A DNA stretch of 45,682 nucleotides from Ezakiella sp. GTDB taxonomy: Bacteria > Bacillota > Clostridia > Tissierellales > Peptoniphilaceae. The position numbers and the translations under genes are program-made. Shown piece by piece: positions 8,521 to 16,631 of the stretch. The DNA lies in NCBI GenBank assembly GCA_022766605.1, contig JALEOH010000014.1, forward strand, positions 1 through 45,682, given 5' to 3'. Below the pieces are notes generated by a model. The model was not told where the DNA came from. It saw only the letters and a program-made list of their open reading frames with translations, and did not search any database. Position 1 is the first letter of the stretch. Each line of letters starts with the position of its first letter.

Positions 8521-9201
8521 CTATGCTCCGAAATAGTAGCCGACGCCCCTCTTGGTCAAGATATATTTATTTTCCTCGTCGTCCTCAATCTTTTCACGAA
8601 GACGCCTAACCGTAACATCGACAGTTCTAATATCTCCATAATATTCATATCCCCACACCTCTTGCAAGAGCTGCTCTCTTGTAAAGACTTGATTGGGACT
8701 CTCTGAAAGATATTTTAATAATTCATATTCTCTCATAGTAAGAGGAATGACCTCTCCTTTTATCTTTACCTCATATTTACCTGTATCCATGACCATATCG
8801 CCAAATTGACGAATATCCGCTTGAGTAATATCAGCAGAAGAAAGTCTTCTTAAATTAGCCTTAACCCGTGCAATTAGCTCTCTCATAGAATAGGGTTTAA
8901 CTATATAATCATCTGCTCCAAGTTCAAGGCCTAGAACTTTATCGACCTCTTCTTCCTTAGCTGTAAGCATCAAAATTGGGAAACGATAGCTCTTTCTTAA
9001 TTCCTTAAGCACCTCAAAACCATCGATTCCAGGCATCATGACATCCAAAAGCATAAGATCACATGGTCTTTTTTCGACGGCTTCAATTGCTTTATAGCCA
9101 TCATCATAAGCTTCGACTTCATATCCTTCTTTTTCTAAATTAAATTTTACTATGTCAGTGATCGTTCTTTCGTCGTCGACCACATAAATCAAGTTAGCCA
9201 T
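8521..9201 (-). CDS. walR: WalR response regulator
   Basis: WalR is an OmpR-family regulator of cell-wall hydrolase genes, and the system is essential in many Firmicutes. The receiver domain has the acidic pair DD (9-10), phospho-acceptor D53 in LLDVMMPG and K in DDYIVKPY. The C-terminal winged helix includes LTMREYELLKYL and VDVTVRRLREKIE. The start is the ATG at 9201, preceded by AAGGAGG. The in-frame extension up to 9255 is a translation of tRNA sequence and is not protein. Only 24 nt separate it from the tRNA-Arg gene upstream. Confidence 0.97.
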   Translation of the reverse strand: MANLIYVVDDERTITDIVKFNLEKEGYEVEAYDDGYKAIEAVEKRPCDLMLLDVMMPGIDGFEVLKELRKSYRFPILMLTAKEEEVDKVLGLELGADDYIVKPYSMRELIARVKANLRRLSSADITQADIRQFGDMVMDTGKYEVKIKGEVIPLTMREYELLKYLSESPNQVFTREQLLQEVWGYEYYGDIRTVDVTVRRLREKIEDDEENKYILTKRGVGYYFGA

Positions 9202-9225
9202 TAGTCCTCCTTTAGAATCAATGTA

Positions 9226-9302
9226 TGGCGCGAATGAGAGGAATCGAACCCCCAACCTTTCCCGTCGGAGGGGAACACTCTATCCAATTGAGCTACATTC
9301 GC
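9226..9302 (-). tRNA. tRNA-Arg (anticodon CCG)
   Basis: The cloverleaf reads from 9302 to 9226. The acceptor stem GCGAATG pairs with CATTCGC, the anticodon stem is TTCCC/GGGAA, and the 7-nt loop CTCCGAC puts CCG at 9266-9268. The T-arm contains GGTTCGATTCC, the discriminator base is G, and CCA is encoded. It reads the codon CGG, which is rare in low-GC genomes. The walR ribosome binding site follows after a few bases. Confidence 0.95.
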
Positions 9303-9310
9303 AAAAAATA

Positions 9311-9387
9311 TGGCGTGCTTGAGAGGATTCGAACCTCCGGCCTACGCCTTAGGAGGGCGCCGCTCTATCCAGCTGAGCTACAAGCAC
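9311..9387 (-). tRNA. tRNA-Arg (anticodon CCT)
   Basis: The cloverleaf reads from 9387 to 9311. The acceptor stem GTGCTTG pairs with CAAGCAC, the anticodon stem is GCGCC/GGCGT (one G-T), and the loop CTCCTAA puts CCT at 9351-9353. The T-arm contains GGTTCGAATCC and CCA is encoded. It reads AGG. It lies 8 bp upstream of tRNA-Arg(CCG) in the same transcript, a tandem of two Arg isoacceptors. Confidence 0.95.
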
Positions 9388-9397
9388 CTCTCTTGCA

Positions 9398-9426
9398 ATT
9401 ATAGCATATATTAAAGCCATTTGCAA
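9398..9426 (-). promoter_or_regulatory. Promoter of the tRNA-Arg/wal transcription unit
   Basis: On the - strand, TTGCAA (9421-9426) and TATAAT (9398-9403) are separated by exactly 17 bp. The predicted start is only a few bases before the tRNA-Arg(CCT) 5' end at 9387. No other promoter was recognised between here and walR. Confidence 0.8.
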
Positions 9427-9434
9427 ATAAATTT

Positions 9435-10061
9435 TTACTTTAATCTATTGATCCTCACGCTTTTAATTGCACCATCTTTCAGCTTTTCAATATAAAATTC
9501 ATAGTTTTCATCATCTATTATAGCGCCCTTAACAATAGGCTCTCCCTTTTTTATGGCAAGAGCTCTTATATAGTCGCATAGTCTTTCAATATCATTTGAT
9601 TCTATTTCTATATGATAGAGCTCGCTTAATGCCTTTAAGCTCAAGCTACCTTGCACGCTTACGCCAAATTTACTTGCCTTGGCATCGCTTGAGACAAAGA
9701 ACTTAAGGACGCCAAAAACCAAAACTATTGCAATAGTGCCAAGTAAGATCTCCTGCATCGAATCGGCATAGACCAGCATCTTTCTTGCAACCACATATAA
9801 GACAAGAGTAAGTATGGTCTCGTTTTGATGATTGATAATCATATAAATCATCTCAAGTCCAACAACCAGCATTAAAACATGTTTTAGAAAATTGCCAAAT
9901 ATCTTGTAGCTCTCCAACCCAGAAGGATTGGTAATATATTCTCCAATATAGCGAAATAGATCTGGTACGCCTGAAAGCACCCCCGCAAGCACTATAAAAG
10001 ATAAAAATATCTCAAAGTAATGAATCAATTTTCTGATAATGGTATTGCTATCGAACTTCAT
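9435..10061 (-). CDS. PsiE-like membrane protein
   Basis: This 208-residue protein has four membrane segments in the first 140 residues (IFLSFIVLAGVLSGV, FLKHVLMLVVGLEMIYMI, TLVLYVVARKMLVY, LLGTIAIVLVFGVLKFFV) and a soluble C-terminal domain of about 75 residues. The topology and the pattern around HVLMLVVGLEMIYM resemble phosphate-starvation-inducible PsiE family proteins, whose biochemical role is unknown. I chose the ATG at 10061 (MKFDSN...), preceded by GGAGGG; longer starts at 10076 and 10106 lie at or upstream of the predicted transcription start. It has its own promoter and is transcribed divergently from the flippase-like gene. Confidence 0.65.
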   Translation of the reverse strand: MKFDSNTIIRKLIHYFEIFLSFIVLAGVLSGVPDLFRYIGEYITNPSGLESYKIFGNFLKHVLMLVVGLEMIYMIINHQNETILTLVLYVVARKMLVYADSMQEILLGTIAIVLVFGVLKFFVSSDAKASKFGVSVQGSLSLKALSELYHIEIESNDIERLCDYIRALAIKKGEPIVKGAIIDDENYEFYIEKLKDGAIKSVRINRLK

Positions 10062-10077
10062 TAATCCCTCCACGATC

Positions 10078-10106
10078 ATTTTACCATAATAAGGTAAAAA
10101 TATCAA
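10078..10106 (-). promoter_or_regulatory. Promoter of the PsiE-like gene
   Basis: On the - strand, TTGATA (10101-10106) and TAAAAT (10078-10083) are 17 bp apart. The expected start is near 10071, about 10 nt before the chosen ATG and its GGAGGG site. Confidence 0.7.
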
Positions 10107-10115
10107 TATATCAGC

Positions 10116-10144
10116 TTGAATAATATCTCTAAATTTGGTAAAAT
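10116..10144 (+). promoter_or_regulatory. Promoter of the YbhN-like gene, possibly leaderless
   Basis: On the + strand, TTGAAT (10116-10121) and TAAAAT (10139-10144) are 17 bp apart. The ATG of the next gene is at 10151, about where transcription would begin. No ribosome binding site lies upstream of that ATG. Confidence 0.65.
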
Positions 10145-10150
10145 GAATTT

Positions 10151-11194
10151 ATGAGGAATAAATTTTCGCTGATAATTATTTTAATTACGGCTTTGCTATT
10201 GATCGTTGGAGTTTTCTTCTCGGATGGGGTTGACTCCATTAAAGAGGCTTTTAAGAGTATTGAGCCTAAGTACTTTTTAATAATGATTTCTACTATGATA
10301 TTATACTGGCTAAGTCAAGCCATGATCAATATGGAGCTTGCGCACAATCAAGGGCAAAGGGTTAGTCCACTTCAATCAATTAAGACCTATATGATAGGGG
10401 AGTTTTTCTCGGCAATCACCCCAATGAGCACAGGAGGTCAACCAGCGCAGGCGATATATATGACATCTATTGGCATACCAGCTGGAATTGCAAGTTCCAT
10501 ACTTGGAATACAACTCTTTTTTTATCATATTGCAAGACTCATACTGGCCTTTGGACTTACATTTATGCATTATGAATTTTTCTATAATTCGGGCTATGCC
10601 TTTACGATATTTTTAATAATAGGCCTTGTATTAAACTCGGCGCTTGCTTTTTTTATGCTACTAGCGGCTCTTCGTCCCAATCTTATAAAAAAATTGGTAA
10701 ATAAGATCTTTCAATTACTTGAGAAACTTAAGATCTTAAAAAATGTGGAAAATAAAGCAGAGGAAAGACGCGAAAAACTAAATCGTGGAGTAGATGATTT
10801 TTATAATTCCATTAGACAATTTGGCGGTCAAAAGCCATCGCTATTCTTGCTTATTATAATGCAAAATATCATAAGCCTGATATATTTTTATGGAGTTACT
10901 CACTATATCTTTATGAGCTTTGGACTGGAACTGCCAAATATTTGGATGAGCCTTGCTTGCGTTTGCACTGTTCAAATGATTAGCGCCTATGTCCCGCTTC
11001 CTGGTGGAAGCTTTGGGGCAGAAGGGATATTCTATTTGATGTTTAGTCAAATCCTGCCAAAAGGAGCTCCTATATTTTTAATATTATTGATATGGAGATT
11101 ACTGACTTATTATTTCACGATAATAGCTTCATTTCCATTCACTCTTACAATTAAAAATAAAAACAGCAAAGGAGGAAATAATGAGAAAGATTAA
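10151..11194 (+). CDS. YbhN/lysylphosphatidylglycerol synthase TM-region family protein
   Basis: This 347-residue polytopic membrane protein is of the flippase-like UPF0104/YbhN family (the membrane half of MprF). Family hallmarks are GEFFSAITPMSTGGQPAQAIYM (positions about 78-99), a repeat of that pattern near VPLPGGSFGAEGIFY (about 280-294), and seven to eight membrane segments. It lacks the soluble aminoacyl-transferase domain of MprF, so it probably moves or binds a lipid and does not lysinylate one; the substrate is unknown. In-frame TAA at 10139 prevents an upstream start. It overlaps the acetyltransferase gene by 14 bp. Confidence 0.85.
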   Translation: MRNKFSLIIILITALLLIVGVFFSDGVDSIKEAFKSIEPKYFLIMISTMILYWLSQAMINMELAHNQGQRVSPLQSIKTYMIGEFFSAITPMSTGGQPAQAIYMTSIGIPAGIASSILGIQLFFYHIARLILAFGLTFMHYEFFYNSGYAFTIFLIIGLVLNSALAFFMLLAALRPNLIKKLVNKIFQLLEKLKILKNVENKAEERREKLNRGVDDFYNSIRQFGGQKPSLFLLIIMQNIISLIYFYGVTHYIFMSFGLELPNIWMSLACVCTVQMISAYVPLPGGSFGAEGIFYLMFSQILPKGAPIFLILLIWRLLTYYFTIIASFPFTLTIKNKNSKGGNNEKD

Positions 11195-11651
11195 AGAATC
11201 GGATATAGATAATATCGTTCGCATGATTGATGAGGCAAGACCTGAAATGAAAGAATTAACTGGTGATCAATGGCAAGACGGCAAACCCAATCGAGATAGT
11301 ATCTTGGAGTATTTAAGGCTTGGCACCGGCTTTATAGACGAAAGCGAAAAGGCTTTTCTTGCAATTAAAATAGACGATGTCGACTATAAAGAGCTATTAA
11401 AAAGTCCCTATGCGGTAATTCACAGCGTCGTATCGGACAAATCAGCTCGTGGCAAGGGCTATGTAAAAAAACTATTTAAAGAGATTGAACAATATCTAAT
11501 AGGAGAAGGCATTAAAATCGTTGGCATTGACACTCATCCCAAAAATATCAAGATGCTTAGCCTAATTGATAAATCGGGCTATAAAGAATTGGGAGATGTT
11601 TATATAGAAGGCACGAAATATAGAATCGCCTTTTACAAAGAGCTTATTTAA
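11181..11651 (+). CDS. GNAT family N-acetyltransferase
   Basis: This 156-residue protein has the acetyl-CoA-binding GNAT core: a strand IHSVVSDKSARGKGYVKKLFKEIE (about 84-107, with the R-x-x-G-x-G/A-type pyrophosphate loop as ARGKGY), then IVGIDTHPKNIKMLSLIDKSGYKELG typical of motif B. The acceptor is unknown. AAAGGAGG lies 6 nt before the ATG at 11181. It overlaps the preceding membrane protein gene and ends before a strong terminator, so the two form a two-gene operon. Confidence 0.88.
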   Translation: MRKIKESDIDNIVRMIDEARPEMKELTGDQWQDGKPNRDSILEYLRLGTGFIDESEKAFLAIKIDDVDYKELLKSPYAVIHSVVSDKSARGKGYVKKLFKEIEQYLIGEGIKIVGIDTHPKNIKMLSLIDKSGYKELGDVYIEGTKYRIAFYKELI

Positions 11652-11676
11652 TACAAATTTAACAAGTAATTGTCAT

Positions 11677-11717
11677 ATACTCACGTTAGTTTGCCGCTAA
11701 TGTGGGTATTATTTTAT
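11677..11717 (+). terminator. Rho-independent terminator
   Basis: The 13-bp stem ATACTCACGTTAG / CTAATGTGGGTAT has two G-T pairs, a 7-nt loop and is followed by a T-rich tail. It ends the flippase-like/acetyltransferase unit. Confidence 0.75.
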
Positions 11718-11750
11718 TAAGAGGCTATGCCTCAAAAAATAAGGAGGAGA

Positions 11751-12302
11751 ATGATGACAATATTATTTATTATTATCGGAATTGTTGTACTAATTGCAAT
11801 CTATGCAATAGGCGTACAAAGAAATCTCGTTGGACTAAGTGAAAGAAGAGGCAACGCACTCTCATCAATCGGTGTCCAACAACAAAGTCGTTGGGACGCA
11901 CTTACTCAACTAGCTAAGACTGTTAAAGGCTATGCAAAGCATGAGTCTGAGGCTCTTACTAAGATAATTGGCATGAGAAGCAATGCTAAGCCACAAACTG
12001 CCAAGGAAGTTGAAGCAAACGACCAACAATTTAGTCGTGCAATTGGCGATATCAATGTTGTAGTTGAACAATATCCCGACCTAAAGGCAAGCCCCCTTTA
12101 TCAAGAACTGATGGGTAGCATCAATGGATATGAAAATCAAGTAAGAATGGCTCGCATGGTCTATAATGACACCACAACCAAGTATAATCAAGTTGTTAAG
12201 AGCATACCAAGTAGTATATTTGCACCAATGTTCGGCTTTAAAGCAGAGGACTATATAGAAACTCCAACTGAAAAAACCGATATGCCCGACCTCGACATCT
12301 AA
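11751..12302 (+). CDS. lemA: LemA family protein
   Basis: LemA-type membrane protein: a short N terminus, one membrane segment (MMTILFIIIGIVVLIAIYAIG) and a long helical domain with the usual GLSERRGNALSSIGVQ and the conserved YNDTTTKYNQVVKSIPSSIFAPMFGF segment. Length (183 aa) is normal. I chose the ATG at 11751 because AAGGAGGAG lies directly upstream; an in-frame ATG at 11727 has no site. The stop overlaps the next start in TAATG. The function of LemA proteins is not settled; they commonly pair with DUF2207 or TPM-domain membrane proteins, as here. Confidence 0.9.
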   Translation: MMTILFIIIGIVVLIAIYAIGVQRNLVGLSERRGNALSSIGVQQQSRWDALTQLAKTVKGYAKHESEALTKIIGMRSNAKPQTAKEVEANDQQFSRAIGDINVVVEQYPDLKASPLYQELMGSINGYENQVRMARMVYNDTTTKYNQVVKSIPSSIFAPMFGFKAEDYIETPTEKTDMPDLDI

Positions 12303-14038
12303 TGCGTAAAATATCGGCGTTAATATTAATACTATTCCTGGTAATGATGCCGGTAAATATCCATGCAGACGATATAAGCTCGATAAATGTATTTGTAAGC
12401 TTAAACGACGATGGTAGCGCAGATATATACCAGGTGTGGGATGTAGACAATACTGATGGAACTGAGCTTTATATTCCAATCCAAGAATTAAACCACATGG
12501 AGGTGACTCACTTTGGAGTTAGCTATTTGGATGAAAACGAAGAGCCAATACGTGAGTTTGAATTCGTAGATGATTGGGATATAAATGGCTCATTTGATGA
12601 CAAGGCATATAAATGCGGAGTAAATTATACCAGTGATGGGATAGAGCTCTGTTGGGGCAAGAGCGAGATGGGTCGTCACAAATATGGAATTTATTTTAAA
12701 TATAAAAATTTAGTGCAGGCCTTTAGCGATTACGACGGCTTTAATGTACGATTTATAAATGATAAAATGAATCCCGCTCCAAGCCAAGTTGATGTATATA
12801 TAGCAAAAGGTGGAGTGCCATTTAACGATGAAAATTCAAGAATATGGTCCTTTGGTAATACGGGAAGCATAAATTTTGAAGATGGCATAGTCCATGCGAC
12901 TGATAGCTCCTTTAATTCAAATAAGCACGTAACCATCACTATGCGCTTTAACAAAGGCATATTTACGCCTAGCTATGAAGGCGATGGCACTTTTGAGGAT
13001 TTAAGAGAAAGAGCATTTGAAAACTCAAGCTATAGCAATGACGACTATTATAATAATGGTAAAAAGAGCTTCTCTATCGGAGGCATTATAAGAGCAATAA
13101 TTGGATTTATTACGAGATTTTTCTGGCCATTATTAATGCTATTTGGAGTTGTAAATGTCGCTAAAAACAATAGTGGAGTAAATATTAAAAATAAAAAAGA
13201 GGCAGATAGAGAAAATCCGCCTTATTATAGAGATATACTGCTTGATTGCTTCTTGCCAGCAATATATGTAATGGAAATTCAAGATAACAAGGCTAAGAAA
13301 ATCGAGGAGAATATCATAAGCGCATATTTCTTAAAATGGATTAAAGAAGGGGCGCTAACCACCGAGGTCACAGACCCGGAAATTCGCGCTAAAATGCTCG
13401 ATAAAAAAGGCAGCTTCTTACAAATAGTAGGAGATATAGATGCAAAAAGCGATAATGAAGAATTCTTCTGGAATCACATTGTCATGGCTGCTGGAGAAAA
13501 TAAAGTTCTAGAAGAGCGTGAACTTCAAAAATACTTCAGAAAGAATTATAGCTCGATGAGTAAATTATATAAGAATTTTGAAGAAGAGGGGATAAATTAT
13601 CTAATAGAAAAAGGTCTATTAGTCCAAGAAGGAGGATTTGCTGGAAAGAAATTTAATTTTACAGCAGAGGGCTTAAAGGCCTATTCAAACCATCTTGCAA
13701 TGCATCGCTTCTTTAAGGATTTCACTCTTATCAGTGAAAAAAGTCCTAGAGAAGTTGCACTTTGGGATTATTATCTAATAATCGCAACCTTATTTGGCAT
13801 GGGAGATGAGGTGTCTAAGGCATTTAAAGACTTGATACCAGAATATCAATATGCAAATAATATGAGTCCGATGGACAGCTACTATCTATCTCGTTATATG
13901 AGCCATGCCTATTATAGAGGCTTTGGTGGAGGCAGAAGTGCAGCAAGTTCAAGCTCATCAGGAGGCTTTGGCGGAGGTGCATCCTTCGGAGGCGGAGGCG
14001 GCTTTAGTGGCGGCGGAAGCGGAGGCGGAAGCAGATAA
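12302..14038 (+). CDS. DUF2207 domain membrane protein with Gly-rich tail
   Basis: This 578-residue protein has a signal peptide (LILILFLVMMPVNIHADD), an extracytoplasmic DUF2207 domain (about 22-220), membrane segments around 262-285 (IIGFITRFFWPLLMLFGVV) and a cytosolic region of about 270 residues. It ends in a Ser/Gly-rich tail (GGFGGGASFGGGGGFSGGG), typical of these proteins. DUF2207 proteins are usually encoded next to lemA, and the TAATG overlap indicates coupled translation. The role is unknown; a shared envelope complex with LemA is inference. Confidence 0.88.
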   Translation: MRKISALILILFLVMMPVNIHADDISSINVFVSLNDDGSADIYQVWDVDNTDGTELYIPIQELNHMEVTHFGVSYLDENEEPIREFEFVDDWDINGSFDDKAYKCGVNYTSDGIELCWGKSEMGRHKYGIYFKYKNLVQAFSDYDGFNVRFINDKMNPAPSQVDVYIAKGGVPFNDENSRIWSFGNTGSINFEDGIVHATDSSFNSNKHVTITMRFNKGIFTPSYEGDGTFEDLRERAFENSSYSNDDYYNNGKKSFSIGGIIRAIIGFITRFFWPLLMLFGVVNVAKNNSGVNIKNKKEADRENPPYYRDILLDCFLPAIYVMEIQDNKAKKIEENIISAYFLKWIKEGALTTEVTDPEIRAKMLDKKGSFLQIVGDIDAKSDNEEFFWNHIVMAAGENKVLEERELQKYFRKNYSSMSKLYKNFEEEGINYLIEKGLLVQEGGFAGKKFNFTAEGLKAYSNHLAMHRFFKDFTLISEKSPREVALWDYYLIIATLFGMGDEVSKAFKDLIPEYQYANNMSPMDSYYLSRYMSHAYYRGFGGGRSAASSSSSGGFGGGASFGGGGGFSGGGSGGGSR

Positions 14039-14045
14039 AAATTGT

Positions 14046-14074
14046 GAGTCCAGTTCTATGACTGGGCTCTTTTT
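14046..14074 (+). terminator. Terminator of lemA-DUF2207
   Basis: The stem GAGTCCAGT / ACTGGGCTC has nine pairs with one G-T, a loop TCTATG and T5 after it. Confidence 0.85.
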
Positions 14075-14091
14075 ATGTCTAATTTTAATCA

Positions 14092-14116
14092 ATAAAAAAG
14101 AGCGGTTGCCCACTCT
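14092..14116 (-). terminator. Terminator of the lipoprotein gene
   Basis: On the - strand, AGAGTGG / CCGCTCT with a GCAA tetraloop is followed by T6. It begins within the stop codon of the lipoprotein gene and faces the + strand terminator at 14046-14074, a convergent pair. Confidence 0.8.
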
Positions 14117-15257
14117 AATTATTTAATATCTCATCTATCTTAATGCCCTGCATTGAAAGAAGGTTTTTTATTACATTCTCTAGCACCGTCGGGTCGAAAT
14201 CCTTAAGCTCTCGCATTTCAAAATATCCCTCCAATATCTCATTGGCTCCACTTGGCTCGTAGCTATTTGGATAGTAGTATATGCAAATTACCTTATTGCT
14301 TCCACCTGTTTTAACCGCACGCACTAGCGGTGGTGGAAGACGCCTCATATCCGCTAAAAATTGATTTCTAACCTCGGGGCTTCTATCGTATAAGAGTCTA
14401 ATCGAAGGCGTTGGGTCGGCCCTTAACTCTGGGACAAGCCCTGCCTTTCTTATGGTTTCATATACCCATATATATTCGCCATTAGCTAGATATTCCGTAG
14501 CTTGAAGAAGATCACCTGAAATCTCAGCATCTTCGTAATAGGCATTTGCCACTAAATCACTTAAAAGTTCCGTCTTATGGTCTAATTCTTTAAATAGGCC
14601 AAATAGACTTAGGAAAGTTTCTCCATCGATCTTAGCCTTACCATCTACATATACAAAATTAACCGCTGTTGTGGTAAGCTCCTCCGCCTCATAATACTCA
14701 TTGTAGCGGTCGATATAATCCAATATATCCTGCACATTGGTAAGCGGAGCGGTGTTTTTTATAGCTATGCTCTCCCAAAAATATCTATAACTTTTGCCGC
14801 GATATATTAGCTCGCTTGAATTTTGATTTAAAAATATATTACCATCGCTATCGGCATCTAATCTTAAAAACTTTGCGTCGGGCACCCCGTCGCTTGTAAG
14901 AGTGGACTTCTCGACCATTTTAACCACGGCCTTCCTGCCTTCCTCTGTCGACAAGAGATTTTTAAGCCCCTTCGCCCTGCCTTCGCTTAGATATAGATAG
15001 TCGACGCATGATGCATCGCCCATACTAAACTTCGTCCAAAAATCTACCACCATGTCAACTAGCTCGTCCGATTTTATTATAATAGCATCATCGACATAGC
15101 TATTGCCATACCGATCGTGTTCATCGGTCTCAACCATCTCTTCCATGGCAGGAGTAGGTTCAACTTCCTTTACCTCGTCTTTTACAATACTGTCTTTAAT
15201 CATGGTGCAAGCCGATAGATTTAATGTCAATATCATTAGTAATATATATTTCTTCAA
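14115..15257 (-). CDS. Putative lipoprotein of unknown function
   Basis: This 380-residue protein has a lipoprotein signal peptide (MKKYILLMILTLNLSAC; lipobox LSAC with Cys17) followed by an acidic linker rich in Glu and Pro. The rest is a soluble extracellular domain that I do not recognise. The start is a TTG at 15255-15257, with GAGGAGG 5 nt upstream. It follows the glucosaminidase-like gene by 16 bp and probably shares its promoter, which suggests a cell-envelope role. That is inference from context only. Confidence 0.75.
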   Translation of the reverse strand: MKKYILLMILTLNLSACTMIKDSIVKDEVKEVEPTPAMEEMVETDEHDRYGNSYVDDAIIIKSDELVDMVVDFWTKFSMGDASCVDYLYLSEGRAKGLKNLLSTEEGRKAVVKMVEKSTLTSDGVPDAKFLRLDADSDGNIFLNQNSSELIYRGKSYRYFWESIAIKNTAPLTNVQDILDYIDRYNEYYEAEELTTTAVNFVYVDGKAKIDGETFLSLFGLFKELDHKTELLSDLVANAYYEDAEISGDLLQATEYLANGEYIWVYETIRKAGLVPELRADPTPSIRLLYDRSPEVRNQFLADMRRLPPPLVRAVKTGGSNKVICIYYYPNSYEPSGANEILEGYFEMRELKDFDPTVLENVIKNLLSMQGIKIDEILNN

Positions 15258-15273
15258 AATTGCCTCCTCATAT

Positions 15274-15831
15274 TTAAATCAAAATACTAGACTCCATCTT
15301 TAAATTATATACCCATTTTGAGATATTATGCCTACCCATATTGTCCAGCCTTGAGATGATCTCACTATACTTTCCTGAAACAAAATTTGCCCAAAAATCT
15401 GCATTAGGTGGACAATATATACGGGCAAATTCTTCAATGGTCTTATCTTGATATATCTTTTTTTGCACAGTCTTACCAAAGCTCATGATAGAATCGCGAG
15501 CGGAGTCAAAATATATTTTTTCTCCTCCATACATAAGTCCAAAATAATTGTTCTTATTGTCTACTATCCCACGATCAATTCCCGCCTCAAGCGATGCAAC
15601 TGCAATAGCAAAAACTGCATTGGTTCCAGTCTTCCTCTCCATCTCGTAAAAGCTTTCTGCTTCGCTCTTTAAACTAGTAGCTTTTAGCACATGCTCTAAC
15701 TCATCGAGGCTAATGCCACTTGGCCTTGTTACCTCTACCTTTCTAATATCCTTTTCCTTTATATTAGCCCATGAATTGTCTCCCTTTGAGATCAAAAGCA
15801 TGGTAACTATAATTAAGATTAATCTCTTCAT
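15274..15831 (-). CDS. Secreted glucosaminidase-domain protein
   Basis: This 185-residue protein has an N-terminal signal sequence (LILIIVTMLLISKG) and then a Glucosaminidase (PF01832)-type domain: ESFYEMERKTGTNAVFAIAVASLEAGI with the candidate catalytic Glu in SLEAG, NNYFGLMYGG, DSIMSFGKTV and IYCPPNADFWANFV. Such enzymes cleave N-acetylglucosaminyl bonds in peptidoglycan. No extra wall-binding repeats are present, so it is a minimal form. AAGGAGAG precedes the ATG. It is first in a two-gene unit with the lipoprotein. Confidence 0.82.
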   Translation of the reverse strand: MKRLILIIVTMLLISKGDNSWANIKEKDIRKVEVTRPSGISLDELEHVLKATSLKSEAESFYEMERKTGTNAVFAIAVASLEAGIDRGIVDNKNNYFGLMYGGEKIYFDSARDSIMSFGKTVQKKIYQDKTIEEFARIYCPPNADFWANFVSGKYSEIISRLDNMGRHNISKWVYNLKMESSILI

Positions 15832-15897
15832 AAATCTCTCCTTTATATATTTTTGATATCAATTCTTTTTAACAAAGATAAATATCAAAGAAAGTAT

Positions 15898-15926
15898 ATA
15901 ATATCAGATTTATTAAAAAAATGCAA
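15898..15926 (-). promoter_or_regulatory. Promoter of the glucosaminidase/lipoprotein unit
   Basis: On the - strand, TTGCAT (15921-15926) and TATTAT (15898-15903) are 17 bp apart. The leader to the ATG at 15831 is about 60 nt. Confidence 0.6.
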
Positions 15927-15955
15927 ATCCTAGATTAAATTATTCTTTACATATG

Positions 15956-16585
15956 CTAGTGTAGGCTGCCTCCTGGAATTTTAATATCATAATCAAAGCT
16001 CACTACAGCCTCTATTGCAGCGATAATTCCAGATGATAATTCATCCAGATTCATGCTTGGGGTCTTGTCCATTGTATCGAGATATGGAATATGAATAAAA
16101 CCCGAACGAACCTGTGGATTATGCTTTGATAGATAATCTGCCACAGCATACATAACGTGATTGCACACAAAAGTTCCCGCTGTATTTGAGATATTGGCAG
16201 CAATTCCCTCCTCATGAATCGCTTTAAGCATGGCCTTAATTGGTAAAGTAGAAAAATAAGCTGGTGCGCCCCCTCTTACAATCTCCTCGTCTATTGGCAT
16301 ATTGCCTTCGTTGTCGCAAATTCTAAAGTCATCGATATTTATGGCAATTCTTTCAATAGAAATCGCAGGTCTGCCTCCAGCAAGCCCAAGCGAGATGACG
16401 ACCTCAGGGTCAATCTCTTCGATCTTTTCTATAATCATTTGAGCCGATTTATATCTTATAGTTGGAATGACGAGTTTATATATGCTTGCATTTTTAATAA
16501 TACTTGGCAAATTATTTAAAACCACAGTTGTGGGATTGATCTTATCATCACCAAAAGCATCAAAAGCCGTAATCAATATCTTCAT
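15956..16585 (-). CDS. pcp: Pyroglutamyl-peptidase I
   Basis: This cytosolic C15 cysteine peptidase removes N-terminal pyroglutamate from peptides. The 209 residues contain all three catalytic residues: E79 in SIERIAINI, C141 in SNTAGTFVCNHVMY and H165 in GFIHIPYL. The N-terminal ILITAFDAFGDDKINPT is the usual GFxPFxxxxxNPS region with F-to-A and G changes. Length is normal. GAGGAAAT precedes the ATG. Downstream of DUF1846 on the same strand with a 69-bp gap that contains a palindrome and a possible -10 element at 16609-16614. Confidence 0.93.
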   Translation of the reverse strand: MKILITAFDAFGDDKINPTTVVLNNLPSIIKNASIYKLVIPTIRYKSAQMIIEKIEEIDPEVVISLGLAGGRPAISIERIAINIDDFRICDNEGNMPIDEEIVRGGAPAYFSTLPIKAMLKAIHEEGIAANISNTAGTFVCNHVMYAVADYLSKHNPQVRSGFIHIPYLDTMDKTPSMNLDELSSGIIAAIEAVVSFDYDIKIPGGSLH

Positions 16586-16631
16586 ATTTCCTCCTTTTCA
16601 CATCCAATATTATAAATTTTATATATTATGT

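Noticed and set aside
9202..9255. N-terminal extension of walR
   Set aside because: This stretch translates tRNA-Arg sequence and the walR leader. The ATG at 9201 has a strong ribosome binding site and matches the family start.
13905..14126. 73-codon + strand frame rich in Glu and Ala
   Set aside because: It is the shifted reading of the Gly/Ser-rich tail of the DUF2207 protein.
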